This document shows positions 1 through 10,433 of a DNA stretch of 54,672 nucleotides, one piece after another. Location of the stretch: NCBI RefSeq assembly GCF_019720895.1, contig NZ_JAHKSH010000008.1, forward strand, positions 1 through 54,672, written 5' to 3'. How positions within the stretch are numbered: the first letter of the stretch is position 1; each line of letters opens with the position of its first letter. Both the position numbers and the translations under genes were made by a program. A model generated the notes under the pieces. It ran no database searches. It worked only from the letters and a program-made list of their open reading frames with translations, and was not told the origin of the DNA. The DNA is from Microbacterium salitolerans. Its GTDB lineage: Bacteria; Actinomycetota; Actinomycetes; Actinomycetales; Microbacteriaceae.

Positions 1-1101
1 GCCGCGCACGCCTCGGCTGCGCCGTCCGCGGCGCCGGCCGAGCCGGCCGACGACGTCCCGGCCGCGGGGTGGGCCGCCGTGGCGCCGGGACAGGCACCTG
101 CGGCTCGCGTGCCCGACGCGGCCGCACCGGGGGCGGCGCCCGCCTCCCGCGCTCCCGAGCACGATGCGCCGGCGTCGCCCGACGGCTCTGCTCCGGACAC
201 GGCCGGCGCCTCTGCTCCGAACGAGCCCGATGACACCCCGCCGTCGGCGGCTGCGCCCGCTCCCGCAGCGGATCGCCCGCCCTTCACGCTCGAGGGCCTG
301 CGCGACGCGTGGCCGAGAGTCATCGGCGCGATCGAGGAGATCGATCGCTCATCGTGGCTGGTGCTGCAGTCCGCCGCGCCGGCGCACGTCGCCGACGACG
401 TCGTGGGGCTCGCGTTCACGAATCAGGCCGATCTGGGGCGCTTCAAGACACGCGCACCCGACGGATCCGGTGTGAGCGAAGATCTGCGCACCGCGATCGA
501 CGGCCTGATGGGCGTGCGCGTGAAGTTCCTCGCCAAGCACGTGCCCGGTGCGGCTGCGTCGGCGCCGGAGCCGCCCGCCCCCTCGGAGCCGCCGTACGAC
601 GACGAGCCGCCGGCACCAGACGAGCCTCCCGGCGGGCCAACGGCCGCCTCCGCACGCCCTGCGGCCCCTGCGCGCGCCGACGCGCCCCCGCGTCCGGAGA
701 CGAGCGCGTACGCGTCGGCGCCTGTCACGGGCTGGGCCGTCGCTCCGATCCCGTCCGACGATTCGGCGCCGCCGGCTGCCGCCGCGCCGCCGCCCTTCGC
801 CGGCGCGACGGCTCTGGCGGTCGACGACGACCCCGCCGAGGCCGCGGCATCGCCGTCGGCGCGGGCCGCGACGCCCGTGCGCGACGGCGACGTCCTGGCC
901 GCGGAGATCCCGCCTGAGCGTGACGACGAGCCGTCTCCCGCCGACGAGCCGACCGGCCCCCCGCGGGGCCCGACGGTGCAGGCGCGCCAGGTGCGCCTCG
1001 ACGAAGGGGTGCAGCGCTACGGCGAGGCGGTCGTTCGCCAGAAGCTCGGCGCGAGGTTCCTCCACGAGGAGGAGCACGAGCCACCCACCCGGTTCCAGTA
1101 G
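1..1101 (+). CDS. dnaX: DNA polymerase III gamma/tau subunit, C-terminal part
   Basis: The reading frame is open from the first base, so the gene starts upstream and only about 366 C-terminal residues are visible. A short folded segment (roughly residues 86-190 of the visible part) is surrounded by long Ala/Pro/Asp/Glu-rich linkers. The protein ends in a charged tail, LHEEEHEPPTRFQ, of the kind seen at the end of actinobacterial DnaX. In the clamp loader, tau links the polymerase core and the helicase; the ATPase domains would lie outside the window. The identification rests on the tail and on recR starting 24 bases downstream, the usual dnaX-recR order. The low-complexity region makes residue-level homology weak. 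Confidence 0.8.
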   Translation, partial: AAHASAAPSAAPAEPADDVPAAGWAAVAPGQAPAARVPDAAAPGAAPASRAPEHDAPASPDGSAPDTAGASAPNEPDDTPPSAAAPAPAADRPPFTLEGLRDAWPRVIGAIEEIDRSSWLVLQSAAPAHVADDVVGLAFTNQADLGRFKTRAPDGSGVSEDLRTAIDGLMGVRVKFLAKHVPGAAASAPEPPAPSEPPYDDEPPAPDEPPGGPTAASARPAAPARADAPPRPETSAYASAPVTGWAVAPIPSDDSAPPAAAAPPPFAGATALAVDDDPAEAAASPSARAATPVRDGDVLAAEIPPERDDEPSPADEPTGPPRGPTVQARQVRLDEGVQRYGEAVVRQKLGARFLHEEEHEPPTRFQ

Positions 1102-1125
1102 CAGCTCCCACGAGAAGGACACCCT

Positions 1126-1719
1126 ATGTACGACGGAATCGTCCAGGAGCTCATCGACGAACTCGGTCGCCTTCCCGGCGTCGGGCCGAAGTCGGCGCAG
1201 CGCATCGCGTTCCACATCCTCCAGACGCCCTCGTTCGACGTCTCGCGTCTCAGCGACCTGCTGCGCGACGTGCGCGAGCGCGTGAAGTTCTGCGAGCGGT
1301 GCGGCAACGTGTCCGAGAGCGAGCTGTGCACGATCTGCCGCGACCCGCGACGCGACCAGGCGCTCATCTGCGTCGTCGAGGACGCGAAGGACGTCTCGGC
1401 GATCGAGCGCACGCGCGAGTTCCGTGGCCTCTATCACGTGCTCGGCGGCGCGATCAGCCCCATCGCCGGCATCGGCCCCGACGACCTCCGCATCCGCGAG
1501 CTGATGACGCGGCTGGCCGACGGCACGGTGCAGGAGGTCATCCTCGCGACCAACCCCAACCTCGAGGGCGAGGCCACCTCGGCCTATCTCAACCGCCTGC
1601 TCGCGTCGATGGACATCACCGTCACCCGTCTCGCCTCCGGCCTGCCCGTCGGCGGCGACCTCGAATACGCCGACGAGATCACCCTCGGGCGCGCCTTCGA
1701 GGGGCGTCGCTCCGCGTAA
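1126..1719 (+). CDS. recR: Recombination mediator RecR
   Basis: RecR works with RecO to load RecA on gapped DNA. At 197 residues it has the usual family length. It shows the N-terminal helix-hairpin-helix ([15 protein letters not shown], residues 16-30), a four-cysteine zinc finger (C56, C59, C68, C71) and a Toprim domain (about 79-175) with the acidic motif VVEDAKD. The ATG is preceded by AGAAGGA six bases upstream. It follows dnaX by 24 bases and is probably co-transcribed with it. Confidence 0.96.
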   Translation: MYDGIVQELIDELGRLPGVGPKSAQRIAFHILQTPSFDVSRLSDLLRDVRERVKFCERCGNVSESELCTICRDPRRDQALICVVEDAKDVSAIERTREFRGLYHVLGGAISPIAGIGPDDLRIRELMTRLADGTVQEVILATNPNLEGEATSAYLNRLLASMDITVTRLASGLPVGGDLEYADEITLGRAFEGRRSA

Positions 1720-1749
1720 CGCGATTCCAGACGACCTGAGATTCCGCCC

Positions 1750-1755
1750 TAAGCT
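1750..1755 (+). promoter_or_regulatory. Candidate -10 box of lysC
   Basis: TAAGCT lies six bases before an ATG at 1762 that is in frame with lysC. If it is a -10 box, transcription starts at about 1762. The mRNA could then begin at an in-frame ATG and still carry the ribosome site GGGAG (1798-1802) used for the GTG at 1810. No clear -35 was seen. Confidence 0.45.
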
Positions 1756-1809
1756 AGGCGGATGGGCGCCAGCGCCCCCTTACCCGCAGCATCTCCTGGG
1801 AGCACAGCA

Positions 1810-3114
1810 GTGGCATTGATCGTGCAGAAGTTCGGCGGATCCAGCGTCGCGGATGCCGAGAGCATCAAGCGCGTCGCGAAGCGGATCGTCGACACACGCC
1901 GCGCCGGCAACGACGTGGTCGTGGCGGTCAGCGCGATGGGCGACACGACGGACGAGCTGCTCGAACTCGCGCGCGACGTCGCCCCGAACCCGGCGCCGCG
2001 CGAGCTCGACATGCTGCTCTCGAGCGGAGAGCGCATCTCGATGGCGCTCCTCGCCATGACGATCCACTCGATGGGCCTGGAGGCGCGTTCGTTCACGGGC
2101 AGCCAGGCGGGCATGATCACGACGGCCGATCACGGGTCCGCGCGCATCGTCGACGTCACGCCGGTGCGCCTGCGTGAGGCGCTCGACGATGGGGCGATCG
2201 TCATCGTCGCGGGCTTCCAGGGATTCAACCGCGACACCCGCGACATCACGACGCTCGGCCGTGGCGGATCCGATACGACGGCCGTCGCGCTCGCCGCGGC
2301 TCTCAACGCCGACGTCTGCGAGATCTACAGCGACGTCGACGGCATCTTCACGTGCGACCCGCGCGTCGTGCCGCTCGCGAAGAAGCTCGACACGATCGGC
2401 GCCGAGGAGATGCTGGAGCTCGCCGCCAACGGCGCCAAGGTGCTCTACATCCGCGCCGTCGAGTACGCGCGGCGTCACAGCGTTCTCATCCACGCCCGCT
2501 CGACTTTCACATCGAACGAGGGCACGTACGTACTCGGTGAGGGGATGGCAGACCCCCGCCTGGCAGAGGGAGAAGACATGACCGACGTCATCGGCAAGGA
2601 GGAGCCCGTCGTGGCCGGCGTGGCGATCGACCGCAGCCAGGCGAAGATCACGGTCGTCGGCGTGCCCGACGTCCCCGGATCCGCTTCTGCGATCTTCTCG
2701 CGAGTCTCGAAGACGGGCGCGAACATCGACATGATCGTGCAGAACGTGCAGTCCGCGAGCCCCGGCCGTACGGACATCTCGTTCACGCTCCCGAAGGAGC
2801 AGGCGCCCGATGTCGCGAAGCAGCTGCAGGCCGAGCAGTCCGAGCTGGGCTTCGAGAACCTGGTGCACGACGACCAGGTCGGCAAGCTCTCGGTTGTCGG
2901 CGCGGGCATGCGCTCGCACTCCGGCGTCTCGCTCACGCTCTTCGAGGCGCTCAGTCGCGATGCGATCAACATCGAGATGATCTCGACGAGTGAGATCCGC
3001 ATCTCGGTGCTGCTGCGCGAGACCGATCTCGACAAGGCGGCGCGCACCGTCCACACCGCCTACCACCTCGACGGCGACGTCGAGGCGACCGTCTACGCCG
3101 GCACCGGCCGCTGA
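1810..3114 (+). CDS. lysC: Aspartate kinase (alpha subunit; internal beta start at 2578)
   Basis: Catalyses ATP-dependent phosphorylation of aspartate, the first step to lysine, threonine, methionine and diaminopimelate. The GTG at 1810 gives [18 protein letters not shown], the canonical N-terminus with the KFGGSS motif, and GGGAG (1798-1802) precedes it. An in-frame ATG at 1762 would add 16 residues without family support. The kinase domain covers about residues 1-245. Two ACT domains follow (about 265-340 and 350-425), with [17 protein letters not shown] and [15 protein letters not shown]. At 434 residues it matches the alpha/beta type known from Corynebacterium. An internal ATG at 2578 with a strong ribosome site would yield a 178-residue regulatory beta subunit. 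asd lies 563 bases downstream, after a GNAT gene. Confidence 0.96.
   Translation: MALIVQKFGGSSVADAESIKRVAKRIVDTRRAGNDVVVAVSAMGDTTDELLELARDVAPNPAPRELDMLLSSGERISMALLAMTIHSMGLEARSFTGSQAGMITTADHGSARIVDVTPVRLREALDDGAIVIVAGFQGFNRDTRDITTLGRGGSDTTAVALAAALNADVCEIYSDVDGIFTCDPRVVPLAKKLDTIGAEEMLELAANGAKVLYIRAVEYARRHSVLIHARSTFTSNEGTYVLGEGMADPRLAEGEDMTDVIGKEEPVVAGVAIDRSQAKITVVGVPDVPGSASAIFSRVSKTGANIDMIVQNVQSASPGRTDISFTLPKEQAPDVAKQLQAEQSELGFENLVHDDQVGKLSVVGAGMRSHSGVSLTLFEALSRDAINIEMISTSEIRISVLLRETDLDKAARTVHTAYHLDGDVEATVYAGTGR
2564..2580 (+). promoter_or_regulatory. Internal ribosome binding site and start codon for LysC beta subunit
   Basis: A purine-rich GAGGGAGAAG stretch ends a few bases before an in-frame ATG at 2578, inside the linker between the kinase and ACT domains. 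Actinobacterial lysC is known to produce a separate ACT-only beta chain from such an internal start; its use here is inferred. Confidence 0.65.
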
Positions 3115-3137
3115 GCGCGCCGGCGCCCGACAGCATC

Positions 3138-3589
3138 ATGGCCGCCGAGGTCCGGATCCGGACGGTCGAGCCCGCCGATCGGCACGCGTGGGCCGCGCTG
3201 TTCCGCGGGTATCGCGACTTCTACGCTCTCGAGCACGATGACCGTGTGATCGAGACGGTCTGGGCGTGGCTGATGGATCCGCAGCACGAGCTGCAGGGCC
3301 ACCTCGCGGTCCGAGACGGTCACCCGATCGGCCTCGCGCACTGGCGTCGATTCGCGCGCCCCTCTCGCGGCGGGACGGCGATCTTCCTCGACGACCTGTT
3401 CACCGCGCCGGACGAGCGTGGAGGCGGCGTCGGATCCGCGCTCATCGCGGATCTCCAGCGCGTCGCCGACGCCGAGGGGCTGACGGAGGTGCGCTGGATC
3501 ACCTCCGAGACGAACGTCGACGCGCAGCGCCTGTACGAGCGCATCGCGGCGCGCTCGCCCTTCTTCACCTACATCGCGCCGCCGGCGGG

Positions 3590-3593
<4 letters not shown>
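3138..3593 (+). CDS. GNAT family N-acetyltransferase
   Basis: A 151-residue protein of the GNAT fold, which transfers acyl groups from acyl-CoA to an amine. The core is visible: AIFLDDLFTAPDERGGGVGSALI (about residues 75-97, given by its two halves AIFLDDLFTAP and DERGGGVGSALI) contains strand 4 and the acetyl-CoA pyrophosphate loop. It is followed by RWITSETNVDAQRLYERI, the typical C-terminal helix. It lies 23 bases after lysC and before asd, and probably rides on the lysC transcript because no promoter was seen. Its substrate cannot be told from the sequence. No ribosome site stands out before the ATG. Confidence 0.85.
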
Positions 3594-4747
<1,154 letters not shown>

Positions 4748-4775
4748 TCCGATGTCGGTGTGCGCGTGACGCACG

Positions 4776-4797
4776 GGCAAGAACCCTGATTCTTGCC
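4776..4797. repeat. Inverted repeat between asd and mqo
   Basis: Perfect 8-base arms, GGCAAGAA and TTCTTGCC, flank a 6-base spacer (CCCTGA). It lies 28 bases after the asd stop and has no T-run after it. It could be a weak terminator or an operator for mqo, whose -10 box starts 37 bases further on. Confidence 0.55.
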
Positions 4798-4833
4798 GGG
4801 CGCCCGTCGCGAAAGACGCTCAGTCGCCGGGAG

Positions 4834-4839
4834 TAGGGT
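4834..4839 (+). promoter_or_regulatory. Candidate -10 box of mqo
   Basis: TAGGGT lies eight bases before the GTG at 4848, so the transcript would begin at or next to the start codon. Confidence 0.45.
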
Positions 4840-4847
4840 GGAACATC

Positions 4848-6293
4848 GTGAGCGAATCCGTAGATGTCGTGCTCATCGGCGGCGGAGTGATGTCCGCCAC
4901 CCTGGGCACCCTCCTCAAAGAACTTCAGCCCGACTGGAACATCGTCGCCTTCGAGCGCCTCGGCGAGGTGGCTCAGGAGAGCTCGAACCCGTGGAACAAC
5001 GCCGGAACCGGCCACGCCGCGCTGTGCGAGCTCAACTACATGCCGAACGCCGACGACCCGAGCAAGGCCGTCGGCATCAACGAGCAGTTCCAGTTGAGCC
5101 GCCAGCTGTGGTCGTCGTTCGTCGATCGCGGCATCCTCGATGAGGCCGAGACCTTCATCAATGCGACGCCGCACATGACGTTCGTGCGCGGCGAGAAGGA
5201 TGTCGCATACCTCAGGCAGCGCTACGAGACGCTCAAGGAGCAGCCGCTGTTCCAGGGCATCGAGTACTCCGAGGACTCGCGCGTCATCAATCAGTGGGCG
5301 CCGCTGCTCATGAACCGGCGCCGCGCGGGCGAGCCGTTCGCGGCGACGCGCGTGCCGTCGGGCACGGACGTCGACTTCGGCGCGATCACGCGTCAGCTCT
5401 TCCGGCATCTCGAGGGCCAGGGCGCGGACCTGCGCCTCGACACCGAGGTGAAGAAGCTCAAGAAGAAGAGCGACGGCACGTGGGATGTCCGCTATCGCCG
5501 CCGCGTCGGCGGCGCCACGGGCACCGTCAACGCGAAGTTCGTCTTCGTGGGCGCAGGCGGCTGGGCGATCAAGCTGCTGCAGAGCGCGAAGATCCCCGAG
5601 ATCAAGGGATACGGCGTCTTCCCGATCGGCGGCCAGTTCCTCAAGACGACGAAGCCCGAGCTCGTCGAGAAGCACCGGGCCAAGGTGTACTCGCAGGCCG
5701 CCGTCGGCGCGCCGCCCATGTCGGTGCCGCATCTTGACGCGCGCATGGTCGAGGGCGAGGGATCGCTGATGTTCGGTCCGTTCGCGACGTTCAGTCCGAA
5801 GTTCCTCAAGACCGGGCGCTGGACAGACATCGTCGCGCAGGTGCGCATGAACAACCTCGGCTCGATGCTGAAGGTCGGTGCGACGAACCTCGATCTCGTG
5901 AAGTATCTCGTGGGCGAGCTCATGAAGAACTTCTCGAAGAAGGTCGACAGTCTCCGCGAGTTCGTCCCGACCGCGAAGGGCGACGACTGGGAGCTCATCC
6001 AGGCCGGTCAGCGCGCCCAGGTGATGAAGAACGGCAAGCTCCAGTTCGGCACGGAGGTCGTCTCCTCGGCCGACGGATCCATCGCGGGCCTGCTCGGCGC
6101 GTCGCCCGGTGCGTCGACGACCGTCTCGATCATGCTGGACCTGCTTTCGAGCTGCTTCCCCGATCAGAAGGCCGCGTGGGAGCCGAAGCTCCAGGAGCTC
6201 ATCCCGACGCTCGGCCAGAAGCTCAACGACGATGCCGCGCTCGCGCGGCAGGCCACAGGAATCACCGCCGAGAAGCTCGACATCCTCGGCTGA
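4848..6293 (+). CDS. mqo: Malate:quinone oxidoreductase
   Basis: A membrane-associated FAD enzyme that oxidises malate to oxaloacetate and passes electrons to menaquinone. Many Actinobacteria use it beside or instead of NAD-linked malate dehydrogenase. The 481-residue length is typical. The dinucleotide-binding motif VVLIGGGVMSATLGTLL is at residues 6-22, followed by the family signature ESSNPWNNAGTGHAALCELN (about 44-63). The C-terminal FAD loop VSSADGSIAGLLGASPGAST is also present. The GTG start gives the conserved N-terminus. It stands alone between asd and tdk. Confidence 0.96.
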   Translation: MSESVDVVLIGGGVMSATLGTLLKELQPDWNIVAFERLGEVAQESSNPWNNAGTGHAALCELNYMPNADDPSKAVGINEQFQLSRQLWSSFVDRGILDEAETFINATPHMTFVRGEKDVAYLRQRYETLKEQPLFQGIEYSEDSRVINQWAPLLMNRRRAGEPFAATRVPSGTDVDFGAITRQLFRHLEGQGADLRLDTEVKKLKKKSDGTWDVRYRRRVGGATGTVNAKFVFVGAGGWAIKLLQSAKIPEIKGYGVFPIGGQFLKTTKPELVEKHRAKVYSQAAVGAPPMSVPHLDARMVEGEGSLMFGPFATFSPKFLKTGRWTDIVAQVRMNNLGSMLKVGATNLDLVKYLVGELMKNFSKKVDSLREFVPTAKGDDWELIQAGQRAQVMKNGKLQFGTEVVSSADGSIAGLLGASPGASTTVSIMLDLLSSCFPDQKAAWEPKLQELIPTLGQKLNDDAALARQATGITAEKLDILG

Positions 6294-6311
6294 CCCGCCC
6301 GCACAGCCGAC

Positions 6312-6317
6312 TACGCT
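6312..6317 (+). promoter_or_regulatory. Candidate -10 box of tdk
   Basis: TACGCT lies exactly six bases before the GTG start, with no ribosome site between, which points to a leaderless transcript. Confidence 0.5.
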
Positions 6318-6323
6318 GGTTCG

Positions 6324-6992
6324 GTGGCCAAACTGTACTTCCGCTACGGAGCGATGAACTCCGGCAAGTCCACCGCACTTCTGCAGGCGGCCTACAACTA
6401 CGAGGAGCGCGGCCAGGTCGTCCTGCTCGCCAAGCCCGAGATCGACACCAAGGGCGCCGACCAGATCGAATCGCGTCTCGGCGTGACGCGTCGCGTCGAC
6501 TTCCTGATCCAGCCGGGCGACGACGTGCGGGAGCTGTTCGCGCGCGAGCGGGAGCGGGTCCGCCGCACGGAGAGCGAGGGACTGTTCGACTCCGATCGCA
6601 CCGCTGACGTCGCGTGCCTGCTCATCGACGAGGCGCAGTTCCTCTCCCGCACGCAGGTCGACGAGCTCTTCCGCGTCGCGGTCGAGGGCGGCGTCCCCGT
6701 CATGGCCTACGGGATCCGCACCGACTTCCAGACGGAGGCGTTCCCCGGATCCCGCCGCCTCCTCGAAGTCGCGCACACGCTCGAGGAGCTCAAGACGATC
6801 TGCCGCTGCGGGCGCAAGGCGATGTTCAACGGGCGCAAGCTCGGCGGCGAGTTCGTGTTCGACGGCGACCAGGTGGCGATCGACGCCGCGAGCGCGGCCG
6901 TGCGCGATGAGCGCTTCGTCACCTACGAGTCGCTCTGCGGGACGTGCTATCTCGAGGAATCGGGCGGGCGGCTCGGGCCGGATCGACGCTGA
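6324..6992 (+). CDS. tdk: Thymidine kinase
   Basis: Salvages thymidine and deoxyuridine by ATP-dependent phosphorylation. The 222 residues match the tetrameric type II family. The P-loop GAMNSGKST is at residues 9-17, and LLIDEAQFL carries the Walker B and catalytic Glu region. The C-terminal zinc site is given by CRCG and CGTC, and the lasso loop has KAMFNGRKLGG. GTG at 6324 is the only start that keeps the N-terminal strand. It is a single-gene unit between mqo and galE. Confidence 0.95.
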   Translation: MAKLYFRYGAMNSGKSTALLQAAYNYEERGQVVLLAKPEIDTKGADQIESRLGVTRRVDFLIQPGDDVRELFARERERVRRTESEGLFDSDRTADVACLLIDEAQFLSRTQVDELFRVAVEGGVPVMAYGIRTDFQTEAFPGSRRLLEVAHTLEELKTICRCGRKAMFNGRKLGGEFVFDGDQVAIDAASAAVRDERFVTYESLCGTCYLEESGGRLGPDRR

Positions 6993-6997
6993 CCCCA

Positions 6998-7003
6998 TAG
7001 GCT
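6998..7003 (+). promoter_or_regulatory. Candidate -10 box of galE
   Basis: TAGGCT lies six bases before the galE ATG at 7010 and just after the tdk stop. The same hexamer and spacing occur before holB and pncA. Confidence 0.5.
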
Positions 7004-7009
7004 GGTCCC

Positions 7010-8029
<1,020 letters not shown>

Positions 8030-8037
8030 CGGGCGCG

Positions 8038-8460
8038 GTGCGACTCGACCCCGTCCTCGTCGCGCTGCGGCGGGTGCGCGATCGCATGGATCGCGAGTAC
8101 GCGCAGCCGCTCGACGTCGAGGATCTCGCCCGCGGGGCGCACATGTCGGCCGGGCATCTCAGTCGCGAGTTCCGCCGGGCGTACGGGGAATCGCCGTACT
8201 CGTACCTCATGACGCGGCGGATCGAGCGCGCGATGGCGCTGCTGCGGCGCGGCGACGTGAGCGTCACGGAGGCCTGCTTCGCGGTCGGCGGATCTTCTCT
8301 CGGCACCTTCAGCACGCGCTTTCGCGAGCTTGTGGGGATGTCGCCGAGCGCGTTCCGCGAGCGCGTGAGGACGGATCCGCATGACCTCCCCTCCTGCGTC
8401 GTCAAGCGGGCCCAGAGGCCGGTCAGGATTCGAGAAGCGTCGGCGCCGCCTCCCGCCTAA
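8038..8460 (+). CDS. AraC-family transcriptional regulator, HTH domain only
   Basis: A 140-residue protein that is almost entirely the AraC DNA-binding domain. The first helix-turn-helix contains LDVEDLARGAHMSAGHLSREF and the second is ALLRRGDVSVTEACFAVG, followed by SSLGTFSTRFRELVGMSPSAFR. There is no effector-binding domain. The GTG eight bases after the galE stop is the start that keeps the first helix. The next gene, a VOC protein, begins within a few bases, so the two probably form a pair in which the regulator controls the dioxygenase-like partner. What it senses is unknown. Confidence 0.85.
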   Translation: MRLDPVLVALRRVRDRMDREYAQPLDVEDLARGAHMSAGHLSREFRRAYGESPYSYLMTRRIERAMALLRRGDVSVTEACFAVGGSSLGTFSTRFRELVGMSPSAFRERVRTDPHDLPSCVVKRAQRPVRIREASAPPPA

Positions 8461-8470
8461 CGTGAGCGTC

Positions 8471-8884
8471 ATGACGAACATGACGATTCACACGACCCAG
8501 CTCCCGCACGTCGATCCCGAGGCGTCGCTCACCTTCTGGCGCGACGCCATCGGGTTCGAGGTCCGCAGCGACGTCGGGCAGGGCGACATGCGCTGGATCA
8601 CGGTGGGCCCGGTCGGCGGGACCGACACGTGCGTGCTCCTTCAGCCGCCGTTCGCGGATCCCGGCATCACCGACATCGAACGAAAGACCGTCACCGAGAT
8701 GATGGCGAAGGGCACCTTCGGCTGGATCATGCTCGGAAGCGACGACGTCGACGCCGACTTCGCGCGGATCCAGGCGCACGAGGCGGCCGAGGTCGTGCAG
8801 GAGCCGACCGATCAGCCGTACGGTGTGCGCGACTGCGCCTTCCGCGACCCGGCGGGCAACACGGTGCGCCTGCGCCAGGTCTGA
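8471..8884 (+). CDS. VOC (glyoxalase/bleomycin-resistance) family protein
   Basis: A 137-residue single VOC unit with two beta-alpha-beta-beta-beta modules: HVDPEASLTFWRDAIGFEV near the start, and FGWIMLGSDDVDADFARI with CAFRDPAGNTVRLRQV near the end. The FRDPAGN turn is typical of the family. A GTG at 8462, two bases after the AraC-type stop, is an alternative start adding three residues. The sequence does not show whether it acts as a lyase, dioxygenase or binding protein. It probably shares the transcript of the AraC-type gene. Confidence 0.85.
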   Translation: MTNMTIHTTQLPHVDPEASLTFWRDAIGFEVRSDVGQGDMRWITVGPVGGTDTCVLLQPPFADPGITDIERKTVTEMMAKGTFGWIMLGSDDVDADFARIQAHEAAEVVQEPTDQPYGVRDCAFRDPAGNTVRLRQV

Positions 8885-8890
8885 TCCTCG

Positions 8891-9799
8891 TCAGGCGCGG
8901 GGTGGCACCAGTTCGAGGTCGTCGAGGATCTGCGCGAGGCGTGCGCGCTGCTCGTCGTCGAGGCCGAGCAGCGGCCGCGGCAGGCACGAGCGCTGCGTCC
9001 AGCGCAGACGCTCGGCGATCGCGGCCATGACGCGCACTCCGCCGCCCGCCTCGGCGTACAGATCCCACAGCGGCCGCAGCCGCGCGACCTCGGCGTGCGC
9101 CGAGTCGAGGTCGCCTCGCCGGGCCGCCTGCGCGATGCGCACCGCCGGTTCCGGGAGCGTTCCGGCGATCACCGAATACCAGGCATCGCACCCGGCCGCG
9201 AAGCCGGCCGCCGCGAACGCGTCGCCGGAGACCCCGATCGTGACGTATCCGGGGATCCTCTCGCGGATCCGCTCGACGTGCGCCGCGGCCTCCTCCGGAT
9301 CCGACGGGACGCCCGGGATCTTGATCGATGCGATGCTCGGCAGCTGGGCGACGCGCTCGTACATCTCGAGCGAGAATGTGAAGCCGGTCGTGCGGGGATT
9401 GTCGTAGACGATGACGGGCAGGTCGGTCGAGCGGGTGATGTCGTCGAACAGCGCGAACACCTCGTCGTCCGAGAGCGGCTGGTACGACACGGGCGCGACG
9501 AGGATCCCGGCGGCGCCTTCTCGTGCCGCGTCGTCCGCATGCGCGATGACGTCGCGCGTGCGCAGCGCGCCGACGCCGACGAGCACCGGCAGGTCGCCCG
9601 CGTTGTCGATCGCCACGCGCAGGGCCTTCGCGCGCTCTCCGCGCGAGAGATAGGCGTACGACCCCGTGGATCCGAGCGCCGTGATCGAGTCGACGCCGCT
9701 GTCGGCGAGCCGCCCCACGAGGGCCGCGTACGCGTGGGCGTCGAGCTCGTCGTCGACGAGCGGCGTGAGGGGGAAGGCGCTGAGGCCGGTGGGCTGCAT
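8891..9799 (-). CDS. Dihydrodipicolinate synthase / N-acetylneuraminate lyase family protein
   Basis: A 302-residue class I aldolase-type TIM barrel. The Schiff-base lysine is K160 (SIASIKIPG), with Y132 in VYDNPR and the GSTGSYAYLS loop near residue 43. In true DapA this loop is usually GTTGE, so a different keto-acid substrate is likely. The gene faces an XRE-cupin regulator across a 52-61 base gap that contains alternating TGCACT half-sites. That regulator is translationally coupled to an EamA exporter, which suggests a small regulon around one metabolite. The ATG has no ribosome site; TACGCT lies six bases upstream on the minus strand. Confidence 0.88.
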   Translation of the reverse strand: MQPTGLSAFPLTPLVDDELDAHAYAALVGRLADSGVDSITALGSTGSYAYLSRGERAKALRVAIDNAGDLPVLVGVGALRTRDVIAHADDAAREGAAGILVAPVSYQPLSDDEVFALFDDITRSTDLPVIVYDNPRTTGFTFSLEMYERVAQLPSIASIKIPGVPSDPEEAAAHVERIRERIPGYVTIGVSGDAFAAAGFAAGCDAWYSVIAGTLPEPAVRIAQAARRGDLDSAHAEVARLRPLWDLYAEAGGGVRVMAAIAERLRWTQRSCLPRPLLGLDDEQRARLAQILDDLELVPPRA

Positions 9800-9805
9800 C
9801 TCGTC

Positions 9806-9811
9806 AGCGTA
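9806..9811 (-). promoter_or_regulatory. Candidate -10 box of the DapA-like gene
   Basis: Read on the minus strand this is TACGCT, six bases before the ATG at 9799, so the message is probably leaderless. Confidence 0.45.
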
Positions 9812-9823
9812 GCGGCCTCCCGT

Positions 9824-9853
9824 TTGACCCTGCACTCGCAAGTGCATTATCGT
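9824..9853 (+). promoter_or_regulatory. Promoter of the XRE-cupin regulator
   Basis: TTGACC (9824-9829), an 18-base spacer and TATCGT (9848-9853) form a good sigma-A promoter. The ATG at 9861 lies seven bases after the -10 box, so transcription and translation would start at the same place. Confidence 0.6.
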
Positions 9854-9859
9854 GCACTT
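9831..9859. promoter_or_regulatory. Operator with three alternating TGCACT half-sites
   Basis: TGCACT (9831-9836), AGTGCA (9841-9846) and TGCACT (9853-9858) alternate in orientation. The first pair is separated by 4 bases; the second pair extends to 7-base arms with a 6-base spacer. The sites cover the spacer and -10 box of the regulator promoter and lie about 30 bases from the DapA-like start, as expected for an autoregulated divergent operator. Confidence 0.6.
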
Positions 9860-9860
9860 C

Positions 9861-10433
9861 ATGGATGACGCCTCCCGCCTTCTCGCCCAGACGATCGGGT
9901 CCCGGGTCCGCTCCGCGCGCCAGTCGCGCGGCTGGACTCTCGATCAGCTTGCGGAGGCGTCGGGTGTCAGCCGTCGCATGATCGTCAACGTCGAGAAGGG
10001 CGGGACCAGCCCCGGCGTCGCGATCCTCCTGAGCCTGAGCGATGCGCTCGGCATCGGACTGCCCGCGCTCGTCGAACCTCCGCAGCGTGCGGTCGCCAAG
10101 GTCACACGCGCGGGGAAGGGCGCCGTGCTGTCGCGCGGCGAGAACGGCGGCGAGGGCATCCTGGTCGCGGGCACGCAGCCTCCCGACGTCCTCGAGCTCT
10201 GGGACTGGACCCTCGCCCCGGGTGAGCGCCACGACAGCGAGGCGCACTCCGCCGGCACGAAGGAGCTGCTGCAGGTGCAGTCGGGTGCGATGACCGTCGA
10301 GGTCGCGGGGGAGGCGTACGAGCTCGCAGTGGGCGATGCTCTCGCATTCGACGGCGACATCGTGCACGCCTACGTCAGCGACGACGGCGCGCGCTTCATC
10401 CTCACGGTGTTCGAGCCGGGAGTCGGATCATGA
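9861..10433 (+). CDS. XRE-family regulator with C-terminal cupin domain
   Basis: A one-component sensor of 190 residues. An N-terminal helix-turn-helix contains RGWTLDQLAEASGVSRRMI and VEKGGTSP. A cupin barrel follows, where ELLQVQSGAMTVEVAGEAYE and GDALAFDGDIVHAY form the two conserved cupin motifs. Such proteins usually bind a small molecule in the cupin. The ATG at 9861 follows a promoter directly; a GTG at 9852 overlaps the operator and is less likely. The stop overlaps the start of the EamA gene (ATGA), so both are made together. The divergent DapA-like gene is the other likely target. Confidence 0.88.
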   Translation: MDDASRLLAQTIGSRVRSARQSRGWTLDQLAEASGVSRRMIVNVEKGGTSPGVAILLSLSDALGIGLPALVEPPQRAVAKVTRAGKGAVLSRGENGGEGILVAGTQPPDVLELWDWTLAPGERHDSEAHSAGTKELLQVQSGAMTVEVAGEAYELAVGDALAFDGDIVHAYVSDDGARFILTVFEPGVGS

